Assembly: GCF_000763295.1 (NCBI RefSeq)
Contig: NZ_JRJE01000020.1
Span: 248,001-312,000 of the forward strand
DNA: 64,000 nt
Direction: 5' to 3'
Origin: Thalassospira australica
GTDB taxonomy: Bacteria; Pseudomonadota; Alphaproteobacteria; Rhodospirillales; Thalassospiraceae
The position numbers and the translations under genes are program-made. How positions within the stretch are numbered: the first letter of the stretch is position 1; every line of letters begins with the position of its first letter. The notes under the pieces were generated by a model. The model was not told where the DNA came from, did not search any database, and saw nothing but the letters and a program-made list of their open reading frames with translations. Positions 53,790 to 63,506 of this stretch are shown here, one piece after another.

Positions 53790-54204
53790 CACAATCAACA
53801 AATTAATCACAATAAAAACATTATATTAATCGAATAATACGTTATATATTTCAATAGTCGTGATTGATTTATAAATAAATACAATAAATATTAAATTGTA
53901 TATTTATATAAACAGGCGCATGATGGATTTTCTGATCCATTATTTTTTTGCGTCTACCGCAAAATTCTAACAAATCACAGACAATAACTTGATGTCCTGT
54001 GCATTCTTCTCGTTCAGCTTAATCCAACAACCCGACGGTTAAAAAGCTTTTGCGGTGCATTGATACATCGCGACGCGCTTACCAGCGGGCACTCCGCAAA
54101 TTCAAACTTCATTAATATTGGCCTTTGCATGACCACGCAAAAGACGACGAGGCAGGAAAATCCATGCCGCGACGGCGTACCAATGTTCAGTCACGGAAAC
54201 CTAT
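53790..54204. other. Very AT-rich intergenic tract
   Basis: About 415 bp, of which 53800-53920 is nearly all A and T ('ATAAATAAATACAATAAATA'-like runs). This is quite unlike the rest of the window. It is promoter-like DNA, probably foreign and a likely binding site for a xenogeneic silencer. It leads into the DUF1611 gene. Confidence 0.5.
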
Positions 54205-55401
54205 ATGACCACCACATTGCCCACTTCATCAAAAGCCGAAAACATCATCCATTTACCTGTCAGTTCTTCCATCGCGACACCTTCTGATCGCAGAAGCCCG
54301 CGCTCAAAAGACCTTCACACGCCGACAGCGCTTATTTATTGCGAAGGCAACTTTGGTTTGCCCGATGGGAAGACAGCAAACGGCCTGGTGCGTCATTCCG
54401 AAAAATACGAAATTATGTCGGTTATCGATAGCACACACGCAGGCCGCGATGCCGGTGAAATTCTTGATGGACACTCGAACACAATCCCTATTTTCCGAGA
54501 CCTGGACGCAGCACTTGCAAGCCATCAGTCAACACCTGACTATTTTATCTATGGCATGGCACCTGCAACAGGGATGCTGTCCACCGCAGAACGTCAAATT
54601 GTTCTTGGTGCGTTGAAAAATGGGATGAATGTCGTCAATGGGCTTCATGAATTTCTAAATGATGACCCCGAATTCGTCGCCGCAGCCCGCGCCCAAAATG
54701 TTGAAATCATCGATATCCGAAAACCACGCCCGAAAAACGATCTGCGTTTATTCACCGGCAATATCAATAAGGTTACCTGCCCCCGGATTGCGGTTCTTGG
54801 CACTGACTGCGCGATTGGCAAACGCACAACGGCAAGCATCTTGACCCATACCTTGATTGCACGCGGTATCAATGCTGTCATGATACCGACTGGCCAGATC
54901 GGCATCATGCAGGGGTCGCGATATGGTGTCGCCCTTGATGCCGTGCCGTCACAGTTTTGCTGTGGCGAACTCGAAGCAACCATTATCGATGCCTTCAATG
55001 GCGAAGATCCTGACATCATTATTGTCGAAGGACAGGGTGCATTGAGCCATCCGGCCTTTTGTACCTCGGCCTTTATTTTGCGCGGCAGTGTGCCGGACGG
55101 CGTTATTTTGCAACACGCCCCAAAGCGCAAACATCGTTGCGATTTTGATCAAATGCCAATGCCAGAACCGAAATCGGAAATCAGCCTGATAGAGGCGTTT
55201 TCAGACACCAAAGTCATCGGACTGACCATCAATCATGAGAACATGACCGACAACGAGATTTCCAACAGCATCCTGTACTATCAGGAACAACTTGGTATTC
55301 CTGTGACAGATGCGCTTGTCCGTCCTGTCGAAGAACTTGCTCAAATGATCTTGTCTTCGTTTCCTGCACTACAAAGGAAGCTGTCCCTCAGCGCTCAATG
55401 A
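54205..55401 (+). CDS. DUF1611 family protein (DgcN-like)
   Basis: A 398-residue cytosolic protein. A nucleotide-binding-like loop G199-T-D-C-A-I-G205-K206-R-T-T opens the C-terminal P-loop domain; later 'IIIVEGQGALSHPA' and 'VIGLTINHENM' match the family. The N-terminal 45 residues are a low-complexity extension. DUF1611 proteins include D-amino-acid N-acetyltransferases such as DgcN; that is known for some members and inferred here. It overlaps the racemase-like gene by 4 bp (ATGA), so both products are likely to act together on a D-amino acid. Confidence 0.85.
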   Translation: MTTTLPTSSKAENIIHLPVSSSIATPSDRRSPRSKDLHTPTALIYCEGNFGLPDGKTANGLVRHSEKYEIMSVIDSTHAGRDAGEILDGHSNTIPIFRDLDAALASHQSTPDYFIYGMAPATGMLSTAERQIVLGALKNGMNVVNGLHEFLNDDPEFVAAARAQNVEIIDIRKPRPKNDLRLFTGNINKVTCPRIAVLGTDCAIGKRTTASILTHTLIARGINAVMIPTGQIGIMQGSRYGVALDAVPSQFCCGELEATIIDAFNGEDPDIIIVEGQGALSHPAFCTSAFILRGSVPDGVILQHAPKRKHRCDFDQMPMPEPKSEISLIEAFSDTKVIGLTINHENMTDNEISNSILYYQEQLGIPVTDALVRPVEELAQMILSSFPALQRKLSLSAQ

Positions 55402-56315
55402 GTTCGCCGAGAATTGAGATTGATCTCGACAAGATTTTTTACAATGCAAAGACATTGGTCACACGCCTGAAGGCGCATGGTATTTCTGTTACCGGGGTTA
55501 CTAAAGCCTGTTGCGGTGCGCCGCAACTGGCAAAGGTGCTACTACGCGCAGGCATCATCCTTATGGTCGAACTCGGAGACCTGCGCGAGGGGCTTATGCC
55601 TTGCGACGTTGGGAAAACCATTCATATCTTATCGGGTTTGCCAAACATCACCTTCATGGGCCTTGGTGCAAACCTTGCCTGTAGAAACGGTATATCCCCT
55701 GATAATGACAAGATGGGAAAGCTATCTGCTTTGGCAAACCGTATAGACGGCACTGCAGATACTGCCATCCATCCTATGTCTATCGTGTCTGGGGGCAATT
55801 CCAGCAATCTCGACTGGGTGTTCTCGGGCGGAAACACTCGCCGGATCAACAATCTGCGACTGGGGGAGGCAGTATTACTGGGGTGTGATCCCCTGCACCG
55901 CAAACCTATCCATGGCCTTCACGTCGATGCAGTCCGTTTGACCGCCGAGGTCATCGAAAGCAAAACAAAACCGTCAAAACCGTGGGGCACAATCGCCCAA
56001 ACCACATTTGGCACACCGCCTATTGCACAAGACGTTGGCGACGTTTTCCAAGCCATTCTTGCCATCGGGCAGCAGGACGTTGATCCATCTGGCCTATGCC
56101 CGCCAGACGGCATTAAAGTTCTTGGAGGCAGCAGCGACCACCTTCTTCTCAACACCGGCACCAATCAAGCGCAGGTTGGGTCGGAAATCACTTTCTTGCC
56201 AGACTATTCAGCACTCTTGCGCAGCATGACATCTCCCTATGTCGAAAAGACCTATATTGGAGAAGTCGAGACATCCTGTCTCATACCGCAAGCTGTCCCT
56301 GATTTTGCGAGCTAG
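55398..56315 (+). CDS. Alanine/ornithine-racemase-like PLP protein, shortened
   Basis: A 305-residue protein of the fold-III PLP racemase family. PLP lysine Lys36 lies in 'TGVTKACCG'; also 'MVELGDLREGLMP', 'IVSGGNSSNL', 'NNLRLGEAVLLG', 'AILAIGQQDVDPSGL' and 'LLRSMTSPYVEKTY'. Compared with the family from memory, about 60 residues are missing between 'KVLLRAG' and 'IILMVELGD' (residues 47-60), which would remove part of the barrel. The reading frame is intact, so it is an in-frame deletion; activity may be lost or changed. It is coupled to the upstream DUF1611 gene. Confidence 0.8.
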   Translation: MSSPRIEIDLDKIFYNAKTLVTRLKAHGISVTGVTKACCGAPQLAKVLLRAGIILMVELGDLREGLMPCDVGKTIHILSGLPNITFMGLGANLACRNGISPDNDKMGKLSALANRIDGTADTAIHPMSIVSGGNSSNLDWVFSGGNTRRINNLRLGEAVLLGCDPLHRKPIHGLHVDAVRLTAEVIESKTKPSKPWGTIAQTTFGTPPIAQDVGDVFQAILAIGQQDVDPSGLCPPDGIKVLGGSSDHLLLNTGTNQAQVGSEITFLPDYSALLRSMTSPYVEKTYIGEVETSCLIPQAVPDFAS

Positions 56316-56374
56316 ACAATGCAGAAGGCGCAAGTCGCTCACTCGGGGCTTGCGTGCATTGCAAATCTGCGCTG

Positions 56375-58999
56375 TTACAGAACCTCTTTGACCTTGGTCG
56401 CCAGATCCTTGAGTGAGAACGGCTTGGGCAGGAAGTGCACGCCGTTTTCTTCGTCAAGCTCGTCGCGATAGGTATCTTCGGCGTAGCCTGAAATAAAGAT
56501 GACTTTCAGTTCCGGCTTTTGTTCGCGCAGCATGCGGATCAGGGTCGGGCCATCAATGCCCGGCATCACCACGTCCGAAATCACCAGATCAATTGTCTTG
56601 TCGGTGTTATTGAGCACCTCAAGCGCGTTGTCGCCATTATTGGCTTCAAGCACGTCATAGCCCTTGCTGCGCAGTGCCCTTGCACCGAATGTCCGTACCG
56701 CGTCCTCATCCTCGACCAGAAGGATCGCGCCGGTCCCGGTCAGATCGCGTGACGGAGTTTCCTCAATCACGGCCTGGGTTTCGGCAAGCTCTTCTTCAGA
56801 CGCCTCATAGCGCGGCAGATAGATGGTAAAGGTCGTGCCTTTGCCCTCTTCGCTGTTAACCGCGATGAAGCCACCGGTCTGTTTGACGATGCCATAAACG
56901 GTCGACAGACCAAGACCTGTCCCCTCGCCACGTTGTTTGGTCGAAAAGAACGGCTCAAAGATACGGGTCAGATTATCCTTGGGAATGCCGATGCCGGTAT
57001 CGGTCACCATGATGCCGATATAATCGCCGGGCGGGATCACTTCGGTTCCTGTTGCGGTCGGCTCATCAATGATTTCTGTGCTGGTCTGCACCGTCAGCGT
57101 GCCACCTTCGCCTGCCATGGCATCACGGGCATTAACGACAAGGTTAATGATCACCTGATCAAGCTGGCCCGGATCGACCTTGACCAGACCAACATCACGC
57201 CCATGCGTCACCTTAAGATCGATCTTCTCGCCGATCAGGCGGCGCAGAAGGTTCGACATTTCCGCAAGTGCATCGGTGATATTGATGATTTTCGGCTGCA
57301 AGGTCTGACGGCGTGAGAACGCCAAAAGCTGCCGGACAAGGTTGGCAGCACGGTTGGCGTTCTGTTTGATCTGCATGATGTCAGCAAAGCTCGGATCACC
57401 CGGCCCATGGCGCGACAGCAAAAGGTCACAGAAGCCAATCATCGCCGTCAGAAGATTGTTGAAATCATGCGCCACCCCACCGGCAAGCTGACCAACAGCC
57501 TGCATTTTCTGGGACTGGGCAAATTGTTCCTCAAGGTTCTTCTGTTCGGTCGTATCAAGGAAGTTCAGAAGCAAGGCACCGGCTTCACCTGACCTGCCGG
57601 CAACCCGTTGCAGATAAATTTGTGCGGCAACGCCCCGTGCACCGGCAAGGCGGGCTTCGATCTGACCACCTTTGCCCATGCCCATGACGGCCTTGGACAG
57701 ATAACGCGCCACTTCGTCGCGGTCTTCCGGGACAATCAGCTCAAGGATCGAGCGCCCGACAACCTTGTCATGGGTCTGCCCCGCAGTAACGATGAAGGAC
57801 CGGTTGGCATCGGTCACTGTGCCCGACATATCGGCCAAAACGATCGACAGCGGACTTTCATCAAAGAACCACCGCACCCGGCGTTCGGTTTCAGCCAGCG
57901 CATGTTCCCATTCGTGGGCAGGCATCGGATCAGGGAAGATCACGGCCTGGCTGCGCACAGGCCCTGTGCCCGGCGCATTGATTGAATGGGTCACAAAGCA
58001 ACGAATGGGTTCCCCACCGGCAACCTTGAATTTGACCTCGCCATTGACGCCATCGCCCACAATCAGATCGGCAAGTTCGACCGTGCCATCGTTAAATTCT
58101 TCGGGCTCCCCGCCAAGCCAGCTTGCCAAGCGCCGATTGAGATAAAGAATACGACCTTCTTCATCCAGACCACACACCCCGACCGGCAGACGTTCAATCA
58201 TCTGATCGGCATGTTCAAACCCGCCTGCGGCCTGTGCGACCGGAAGATTGGCCGCCATGTCAGATGCGTGCGGCGCGGCCAGGGCAAAGCCGGACTGTGG
58301 GCTTTCATCGGGCAACAACAATGACGAGGCACCATCGGCCATAACAGCGGCATCAACACCATCCACGGTCCAAAGCATCTGGCCCGCACGCGCATTTGCC
58401 GCTGTCACGGAAATGCGCAGACAAACACTGCTTGATCTTGATGGGGCTTCTGCAGGGGCTTTGCTGTCTTCGTCCGCAACGGCCATATCCGTCGTCACGT
58501 CATCCGAGTCTGAGCGATCATCGGGTACGTTTTTTGCATCTTCGAACTTTTCCGAACGCGACAAATCGACAAACAATTGCCCCCCGTCACCGCGCATGGC
58601 GCGCGTGCGCAGTTCGGCAAGTTCGTCACCGCCAATCCCCAGAAAAGACAGGCGCGCCTCCAGCGCAGACAGCATGTCCGAACCGGGCTCAATACCGAGT
58701 TTATGTGAGAAGGCCGGATTGGCATAGATCGTGCGGCCATAGGCATCGATCAGGGCAACACCAATATCGGATTTGGCAAACCCGGCAATCAACGGTGCCA
58801 GCGCATCATGCCCGCCGTTGCGCAGCTTTGCCGAAAGTGACAGTGACGCAACCGCAACCACCGCAACACCGGTGACCATTGCACCGATAATCCACATCAG
58901 GCGCGCATCAAGACCTGCCTTTGCCAGAACATCCATCAGGACAAATACAAACGCAACAAATGCGACACTTACAGTAAGGATGAGCCCCCGAAACAGCAC
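56375..58999 (-). CDS. cckA: Hybrid histidine kinase CckA
   Basis: An 874-residue cell-cycle kinase of the inner membrane. Two N-terminal helices (about 3-22, 36-57), PAS-like domains (about 65-200, 265-350, 365-485), then the DHp domain with phospho-His511 in '[12 protein letters not shown]', an ATPase domain (about 605-735; '[19 protein letters not shown]', '[14 protein letters not shown]'), and a C-terminal receiver with phospho-Asp809 ('[13 protein letters not shown]'). In relatives it feeds phosphate to ChpT and CtrA, which control cell cycle and flagellar genes. The start is GTG at 58999 with AGGCGG upstream. It lies 113 bp after flhB on the same strand. Confidence 0.95.
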   Translation of the reverse strand: MLFRGLILTVSVAFVAFVFVLMDVLAKAGLDARLMWIIGAMVTGVAVVAVASLSLSAKLRNGGHDALAPLIAGFAKSDIGVALIDAYGRTIYANPAFSHKLGIEPGSDMLSALEARLSFLGIGGDELAELRTRAMRGDGGQLFVDLSRSEKFEDAKNVPDDRSDSDDVTTDMAVADEDSKAPAEAPSRSSSVCLRISVTAANARAGQMLWTVDGVDAAVMADGASSLLLPDESPQSGFALAAPHASDMAANLPVAQAAGGFEHADQMIERLPVGVCGLDEEGRILYLNRRLASWLGGEPEEFNDGTVELADLIVGDGVNGEVKFKVAGGEPIRCFVTHSINAPGTGPVRSQAVIFPDPMPAHEWEHALAETERRVRWFFDESPLSIVLADMSGTVTDANRSFIVTAGQTHDKVVGRSILELIVPEDRDEVARYLSKAVMGMGKGGQIEARLAGARGVAAQIYLQRVAGRSGEAGALLLNFLDTTEQKNLEEQFAQSQKMQAVGQLAGGVAHDFNNLLTAMIGFCDLLLSRHGPGDPSFADIMQIKQNANRAANLVRQLLAFSRRQTLQPKIINITDALAEMSNLLRRLIGEKIDLKVTHGRDVGLVKVDPGQLDQVIINLVVNARDAMAGEGGTLTVQTSTEIIDEPTATGTEVIPPGDYIGIMVTDTGIGIPKDNLTRIFEPFFSTKQRGEGTGLGLSTVYGIVKQTGGFIAVNSEEGKGTTFTIYLPRYEASEEELAETQAVIEETPSRDLTGTGAILLVEDEDAVRTFGARALRSKGYDVLEANNGDNALEVLNNTDKTIDLVISDVVMPGIDGPTLIRMLREQKPELKVIFISGYAEDTYRDELDEENGVHFLPKPFSLKDLATKVKEVL

Positions 59000-59112
59000 G
59001 CGACCGCCTTTAACGACAATAACTTAACAATATAGTCTATACTTTTAGCTGCTTATCGCCCAACTGGCTACCGACAAGTTTCCAATGGCGAATTGGTTGC
59101 GCCAAATCCACC

Positions 59113-60183
59113 CTATCCGAGCTTCTTGCCTTTTTGGCGGAAGACAAACGAGATGATCTCGGCAACGGCCTTGTAGTGTTCGGGCGGGATTTCCTGATCA
59201 ATTTCGACCGTCGCAAACAGGGCACGGGCGACCGGCGGATTTTCCATGATGGTGATGTCGTGTTCTTCGGCGACCTCACGGATTTTAAGCGCGACATTAT
59301 CCTGCCCCTTGGCAATACACATCGGCGCGCCCATGGAATCGATATCGTATTCCAGCGCGACGGCAAAGTGCGTCGGGTTGGTGATCACCACATCGGCCTT
59401 TGGCACATTTGACATCATGCGCTGCTGGGCGCGTTCCATCCTGATCTGGCGCACCTTGGCCTTGATTTCCGGACTACCTTCGGTCTGTTTGAATTCGTCC
59501 TTGATTTCCTGCTTGGACATTTTCATCTGTTGATTGAACTCGTACCTTTGATAGGCAAAGTCGAGCCCGGCGATCACAGCAGTCAGTGAAATCGTCGCGA
59601 TTAGCAAGATCAGGATCATGTCGTAAAGACGTTCCAGCGTCAGGCCGAGTGACAATTGCGGATAGAGTTCGACATCAACCAGTTCAGGCACAATCACCAG
59701 ACCAAGAACCACACCTACAAGGATGATCTTGCTGACGTTCTTGGCGAACTCTACCATGCTTTTCATTGAAAACAGGTTCTTGAGCCCCTTAAGCGGATTG
59801 AGCTTTTCAGGCTTGGGTTCAATCCGGTCAACCGCAACAACGATCCCGTTCTGCACGATGTGACCGGCGGCAGCAAAAAACACCAACAGCACAAACGGGA
59901 TGCCCATCACCGACAACATGCCAAGGATAACATCCTCGAACAGATCGGGGATACCGGCCATGGTGACGTCAACCCTGTGGGGATACTGGATAAAGCCAAC
60001 AGCCAGATCACGCACGCCTTCGGCCATGGCAGGACCAAGCATGGTCATGACAAGACCACCGCCAAACAGGATCATGAAGTTACCGACTTCCTTGGAAACC
60101 GGCACCTGACCCTTTTTTCGCGCGTCCTCAAGCTTTTTACTTGTGGGGTCTTCTGTCTTTTGGCTGTCGTCTTCTTCTGCCAT
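59113..60183 (-). CDS. flhB: Flagellar export switch protein FlhB
   Basis: A 356-residue protein of the flagellar type III export gate. The N-terminus 'DSQKTEDPTSKKLEDARKKG' is typical. Four membrane helices (about 33-55, 90-115, 150-168, 190-212). The self-cleaving NPTH motif is at 269-272 ('VVITNPTHFAVAL'), which switches substrate class. The C-terminal part 'NPPVARALFATVEID' is complete. ATG at 60183 is taken; an ATG four codons upstream is possible, and neither has a strong ribosome site. It lies between fliR and cckA. Confidence 0.96.
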   Translation of the reverse strand: MAEEDDSQKTEDPTSKKLEDARKKGQVPVSKEVGNFMILFGGGLVMTMLGPAMAEGVRDLAVGFIQYPHRVDVTMAGIPDLFEDVILGMLSVMGIPFVLLVFFAAAGHIVQNGIVVAVDRIEPKPEKLNPLKGLKNLFSMKSMVEFAKNVSKIILVGVVLGLVIVPELVDVELYPQLSLGLTLERLYDMILILLIATISLTAVIAGLDFAYQRYEFNQQMKMSKQEIKDEFKQTEGSPEIKAKVRQIRMERAQQRMMSNVPKADVVITNPTHFAVALEYDIDSMGAPMCIAKGQDNVALKIREVAEEHDITIMENPPVARALFATVEIDQEIPPEHYKAVAEIISFVFRQKGKKLG

Positions 60184-60235
60184 TGGCAAACCCATGTTTG
60201 GCGGTCGCGGGAATCACTACGCCCAAAATCGCGCC

Positions 60236-61000
60236 TTACGGATTAAGAAAGGCCTCAAGCCCGTTTTCGAAATATGCAAGATAAACCATCATCATGGATG
60301 GCAGGGCCAAGGTCAACAATACCAGCGCAAGCGCAATCTGCACAGGCATCGCCACAAAGAACACCGGCAATTGCGGCATCAGCTTGTTGAGCAAGCCAAG
60401 CGCAATCTGCAAACAAATCGCCACCACCAGAAACGGTGCAGACATCTGCATTGCGATCACGAAGCTTTCGTTGAGCGCGCGGGCAAAAAATTCGCTCATA
60501 TCGCCGACGGGCAACACACCGCCCGGCGGAAACAGCGTATAGCTTTCAAACACTGCCTGGATCATCAAATGATCCATCCCGGTGGCAAACAGCAAGACAA
60601 GCCCGATCTGCAACAGAAGGTTCCCCGTTACCGCACTTTGCGCACCCGAAAGCGGATCTGCGGTGAAGGCATTCGCCATCGAGGACAAATAGGCAATAAT
60701 TGACCCGGCAGTCTGCAACCCCGCCATCATCACCTGTGCAAACAGGGCAAAGAACAGCCCAACCGTAATTTCATAGGCGATTGCCACCAACAAGGACGGC
60801 GCATCGGCAGGCTGTGGCGGGAACAATGGTCCGGCAAGCGGGGAAATCACAACCGCGACCCAAAAGGCAAACAAAAGGCGCGCCCGGGCCGGAACGGCGC
60901 GTGATCCGATCCCCGGCATAAAGGCAAAGGCCGACCCCACCCTGGCGAAAGTCATCAGGACGACATAAACATTCAGGGTAAGTAGTTCTTGAAGATCCAT
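60236..61000 (-). CDS. fliR: Flagellar export protein FliR
   Basis: A 254-residue inner-membrane protein with about six helices. 'MTFARVGSAFAFMPGIGSR' is its N-terminal signature; 'FLVVAICLQIALGLLNKLMPQL' and 'FFVAMPVQIALALVLLTLAL' mark the C-terminal half. It is part of the FliPQR core of the flagellar export gate. It lies between fliQ (51 bp upstream) and flhB (52 bp downstream), the usual order. Confidence 0.96.
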   Translation of the reverse strand: MDLQELLTLNVYVVLMTFARVGSAFAFMPGIGSRAVPARARLLFAFWVAVVISPLAGPLFPPQPADAPSLLVAIAYEITVGLFFALFAQVMMAGLQTAGSIIAYLSSMANAFTADPLSGAQSAVTGNLLLQIGLVLLFATGMDHLMIQAVFESYTLFPPGGVLPVGDMSEFFARALNESFVIAMQMSAPFLVVAICLQIALGLLNKLMPQLPVFFVAMPVQIALALVLLTLALPSMMMVYLAYFENGLEAFLNP

Positions 61001-61051
61001 ATCGTCTTCGACTGCCTTACAAAGCCATGCTTTTGCGCACCGGTATCGACG

Positions 61052-61321
61052 CTAATTTGGCAAACCGATGAAATGGTCAACCATGCGGCCCATGAATTCG
61101 ATCATCTCGGTCATCATCCAGGGCAGCAAAACCAGAAGTGCGATAAAGATGACCAGAATTTTCGGCACGAAGGTCAGGGTCATTTCCTGAATCTGCGTTA
61201 AGGCCTGAAACAGCGCAATGATCAGACCAACGCCCAGCGCAATCAACATCAGGGGTGTGGTTACCTTCAGCAGTGTCCACACTGCATCATAGGCCACGTC
61301 CATGATTTCTGCTTGATCCAT
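61052..61321 (-). CDS. fliQ: Flagellar export protein FliQ
   Basis: An 89-residue protein with two membrane helices ('TTPLMLIALGVGLIIALFQA' and 'KILVIFIALLVLLPWMMTEM') around the conserved 'LTQIQEMTLTFVPK' loop. It is a core subunit of the FliPQR export channel. It heads the unit fliQ-fliR-flhB, and possibly cckA, with its promoter in 61322-61480. Confidence 0.95.
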   Translation of the reverse strand: MDQAEIMDVAYDAVWTLLKVTTPLMLIALGVGLIIALFQALTQIQEMTLTFVPKILVIFIALLVLLPWMMTEMIEFMGRMVDHFIGLPN

Positions 61322-61480
61322 CGGGTCTTCCTGTTTCGCCGTCTCGTCGTGCGGAACCGCATTTGGGCTCCTTTGTCCTTCATACAGGATTCATAACCGG
61401 CTTTGCCATGATTTCCTGTTTTCGGGCCTGATCTAAAGTTCTGATCAAATTGTTCTTTATGCAGTGCGGCCAAAGAACAA

Positions 61481-61507
61481 AAAAACCGCACGAAGGATCG
61501 CGCGGTT
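61481..61507 (-). terminator. Terminator of the flgB-flgC-fliE unit
   Basis: Arms AAACCGC and GCGGTTT with an imperfect inner stem; on the minus strand a run of T follows, 27 bp after the fliE stop. It separates this unit from fliQ. Confidence 0.75.
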
Positions 61508-61533
61508 TTGGCATTGATGTCGGCAAAAATCGA

Positions 61534-61860
61534 TCAGACCGGCATGTTCAAAATACTTTGATAGGCCTGAACCGCCTTGTCGCGGACCTGTACCACGGTA
61601 CGCAGGGTAACTTCTGCTGCCGACACCGCGGTGACCACTTCGTGAAGTTCAGCATCGCCAGTGATGGCCTTTTGGGTCATTTCTTCACTGACCTGCATGG
61701 TGTCGCGGGCATCATGTGCCACGCTGCGCACTGCATCGGCAAAACTTTCCCCCGGGTTCACAGCATCACCGGTGCCAGTTACGGTTTCCCGAACGGTATT
61801 CGTATTGCCCGCAGCCGCATTGCGGTAGGCAGAAATGGCATCGTTGAAGCTTCCGACCAT
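61534..61860 (-). CDS. fliE: Flagellar hook-basal body protein FliE
   Basis: A 108-residue protein: C-terminal two thirds 'SFADAVRSVAHDARDTMQVSE' and 'TAVSAAEVTLRTVVQVRDKAVQAY' are the FliE helical domain, joining the MS-ring to the rod. ATG at 61860, AGGAT 9 nt upstream; the frame's earlier TTG is not needed. It is the last gene of the flgB-flgC-fliE unit. Confidence 0.94.
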   Translation of the reverse strand: MVGSFNDAISAYRNAAAGNTNTVRETVTGTGDAVNPGESFADAVRSVAHDARDTMQVSEEMTQKAITGDAELHEVVTAVSAAEVTLRTVVQVRDKAVQAYQSILNMPV

Positions 61861-61905
61861 GGGTCTCAATCCTTAAAGATGTTCTTATCCTTTGATATCG
61901 ATTGC

Positions 61906-62313
61906 CTACTGCAGGATATCAAGGGTCTTGAGCAACATGCTGCGCGATGACTGGATCACATTGAGGTTGGCCTCATAGGATCGCTGTGCTTCGCGCATGT
62001 CCATCATTTCAACCAGCGTCTCAACATTCGGGGTCTGAACATAGCCCTGATCGTTTGCCGCCGGATGGCTTGGTTCGTACTTCATACCAAAATCGGAACG
62101 ATCGGGCATCACCTTATTGACCTTGACCATCTCGACCCCGACTTCGCGGTCCATGACATTCTTGAAAGTCAAAAGCTTGCGGCGATACGGATCCTGGTTC
62201 GGTGCGGTCGGCAGGCTGTCTGCGTTGGCAACGTTTTCCGCTGCAATCCGAAGACGGGTCCCCTGTGCACGCATGCCCGCAGCTGAGATTTTAAAAGCTT
62301 TGTATAGTTCCAT
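61906..62313 (-). CDS. flgC: Flagellar rod protein FlgC
   Basis: A 135-residue proximal rod protein. N-terminal 'FKISAAGMRAQGTRLRIAAENVANADS' type helix (motif split here as 'ISAAGMRAQGTRLRIA' and 'ENVANADS'), and C-terminal 'NVETLVEMMDMREAQRSYEAN' coil, both typical of rod/hook proteins. It is exported by the type III gate and built into the flagellar rod. It lies 22 bp after flgB. Confidence 0.95.
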   Translation of the reverse strand: MELYKAFKISAAGMRAQGTRLRIAAENVANADSLPTAPNQDPYRRKLLTFKNVMDREVGVEMVKVNKVMPDRSDFGMKYEPSHPAANDQGYVQTPNVETLVEMMDMREAQRSYEANLNVIQSSRSMLLKTLDILQ

Positions 62314-62335
62314 AATCTAAATCTCCAGCGTCGGG

Positions 62336-62737
62336 TTATGCACGGCCAAGGGCCGAAATGAACATTGATTTCTGCTTGGCGTACAAACGCGTCATGGTCT
62401 GATAATCGACCTGATTTTCGTTCATCTTGACCATCTGTTCTTCAAGGATCACGGCGTTTTTGCCCGGTGCGACCTCGTAGTTCTTGCGCACTTCCTCATC
62501 CTTGAAGTTCTGCGGTTTGTTAAGACCCTGACTATGGCCTGGCGTGGTCGCTTCCATCGCAAGGATGAACTGGCGGTCGCGGCCGATATTTTTCGGGTCG
62601 AATTCCTTGAGATCGTTGGCACGGTAGTTTGGCGTATCGGAGTTGGCAATATTCTGCGCGATGACTTCCTGACGCTGTGTCAGCCAGTCCATCTTTTCTT
62701 TCATGTTGGCGAACATGCCAAGTTTGCCGATATCCAT
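62336..62737 (-). CDS. flgB: Flagellar rod protein FlgB
   Basis: A 133-residue proximal rod protein. 'LTQRQEVIAQNIANSDTPN' is the conserved N-terminal rod motif; 'QMVKMNENQVDYQTMTRLY' is the C-terminal helix. First gene of the flgB-flgC-fliE unit; its promoter lies in the 283-bp gap divergent from csrA. Confidence 0.95.
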   Translation of the reverse strand: MDIGKLGMFANMKEKMDWLTQRQEVIAQNIANSDTPNYRANDLKEFDPKNIGRDRQFILAMEATTPGHSQGLNKPQNFKDEEVRKNYEVAPGKNAVILEEQMVKMNENQVDYQTMTRLYAKQKSMFISALGRA

Positions 62738-63020
62738 TTCCTGCTCCTTGTCTGCGCATCGACGAGTATTGTGCGCGCGGGTAAAGCCGAAGTTAACATC
62801 ACGCCCTTATCGGGCCCGGTTTCTTCCGACGGACGATTTTACCGCCCGGATAAATCCTGCAAATGGAAATGCATGAAGCGTGCCAGAATTAAAAAGCATA
62901 TTGATATCACCCATGTTTCATTCAAATGATCGCGGGTACTAGACCGCGGGTTTGAAACCGGGCATATTGGCTTGGCCTGACAATTTAATTGTCATTTACC
63001 TATCGAAACCGGGACACTGC

Positions 63021-63299
63021 ATGCTCTATCTCACACGAAAAGTCGGCGACTCCGTTGTCATTGATGACAATATTGAAGTCACTGTCGTTGAGGTCCGTGG
63101 CAAGACCGTCAAACTCGGCTTCACCTTCCCCGAAGATGTTCAAGTCTTGCGCCGTGAACTTTATGACCGCATTCAGGAAGAAAACCGGTCGGCAGCGGTC
63201 AGCGAAGATATCATTCGCCAGCTTGGTGGTTCCAGCAGTGCCGCAAAAGACAGTGCCGACGCCGAAACGACCGCGGATGACAAGCCTGACAACGACTAA
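63021..63299 (+). CDS. csrA: Carbon storage regulator CsrA with C-terminal extension
   Basis: A 92-residue RNA-binding regulator. Residues 1-58 are CsrA ('MLYLTRKVGDSVVIDDNIEV', 'LGFTFPEDVQVLRRELYDRI'). Residues 60-92 are an acidic, Ser/Asp-rich tail not found in short enteric CsrA. CsrA binds GGA motifs in mRNA leaders; next to flagellar genes it often blocks flagellin translation. ATG at 63021, GGGA 7 nt upstream; the upstream open frame is not CsrA-like. It is divergent from flgB. Confidence 0.93.
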   Translation: MLYLTRKVGDSVVIDDNIEVTVVEVRGKTVKLGFTFPEDVQVLRRELYDRIQEENRSAAVSEDIIRQLGGSSSAAKDSADAETTADDKPDND

Positions 63300-63506
63300 G
63301 ACGCGACTGCGTCTGACGGTTCGCCACGCACTCATTCCCGCCATCTTCTAAATTTCAAAGCCTGCCTTGGGCCTGTTCATTTAAATGCTGTTTTCAGTAT
63401 GCCTGCGTCGACAACGATTTGTTGACCATCTTTGTTCTATGGTCGACCCTGATCAGGGTAACGACCCTACAACAGGCTAGGCAACCGTCCTGAATTGAAG
63501 GACCTT

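Noticed and set aside
53800-53920. AT-rich tract considered as a replication origin
   Set aside because: No DnaA boxes, iterons or replication gene nearby.
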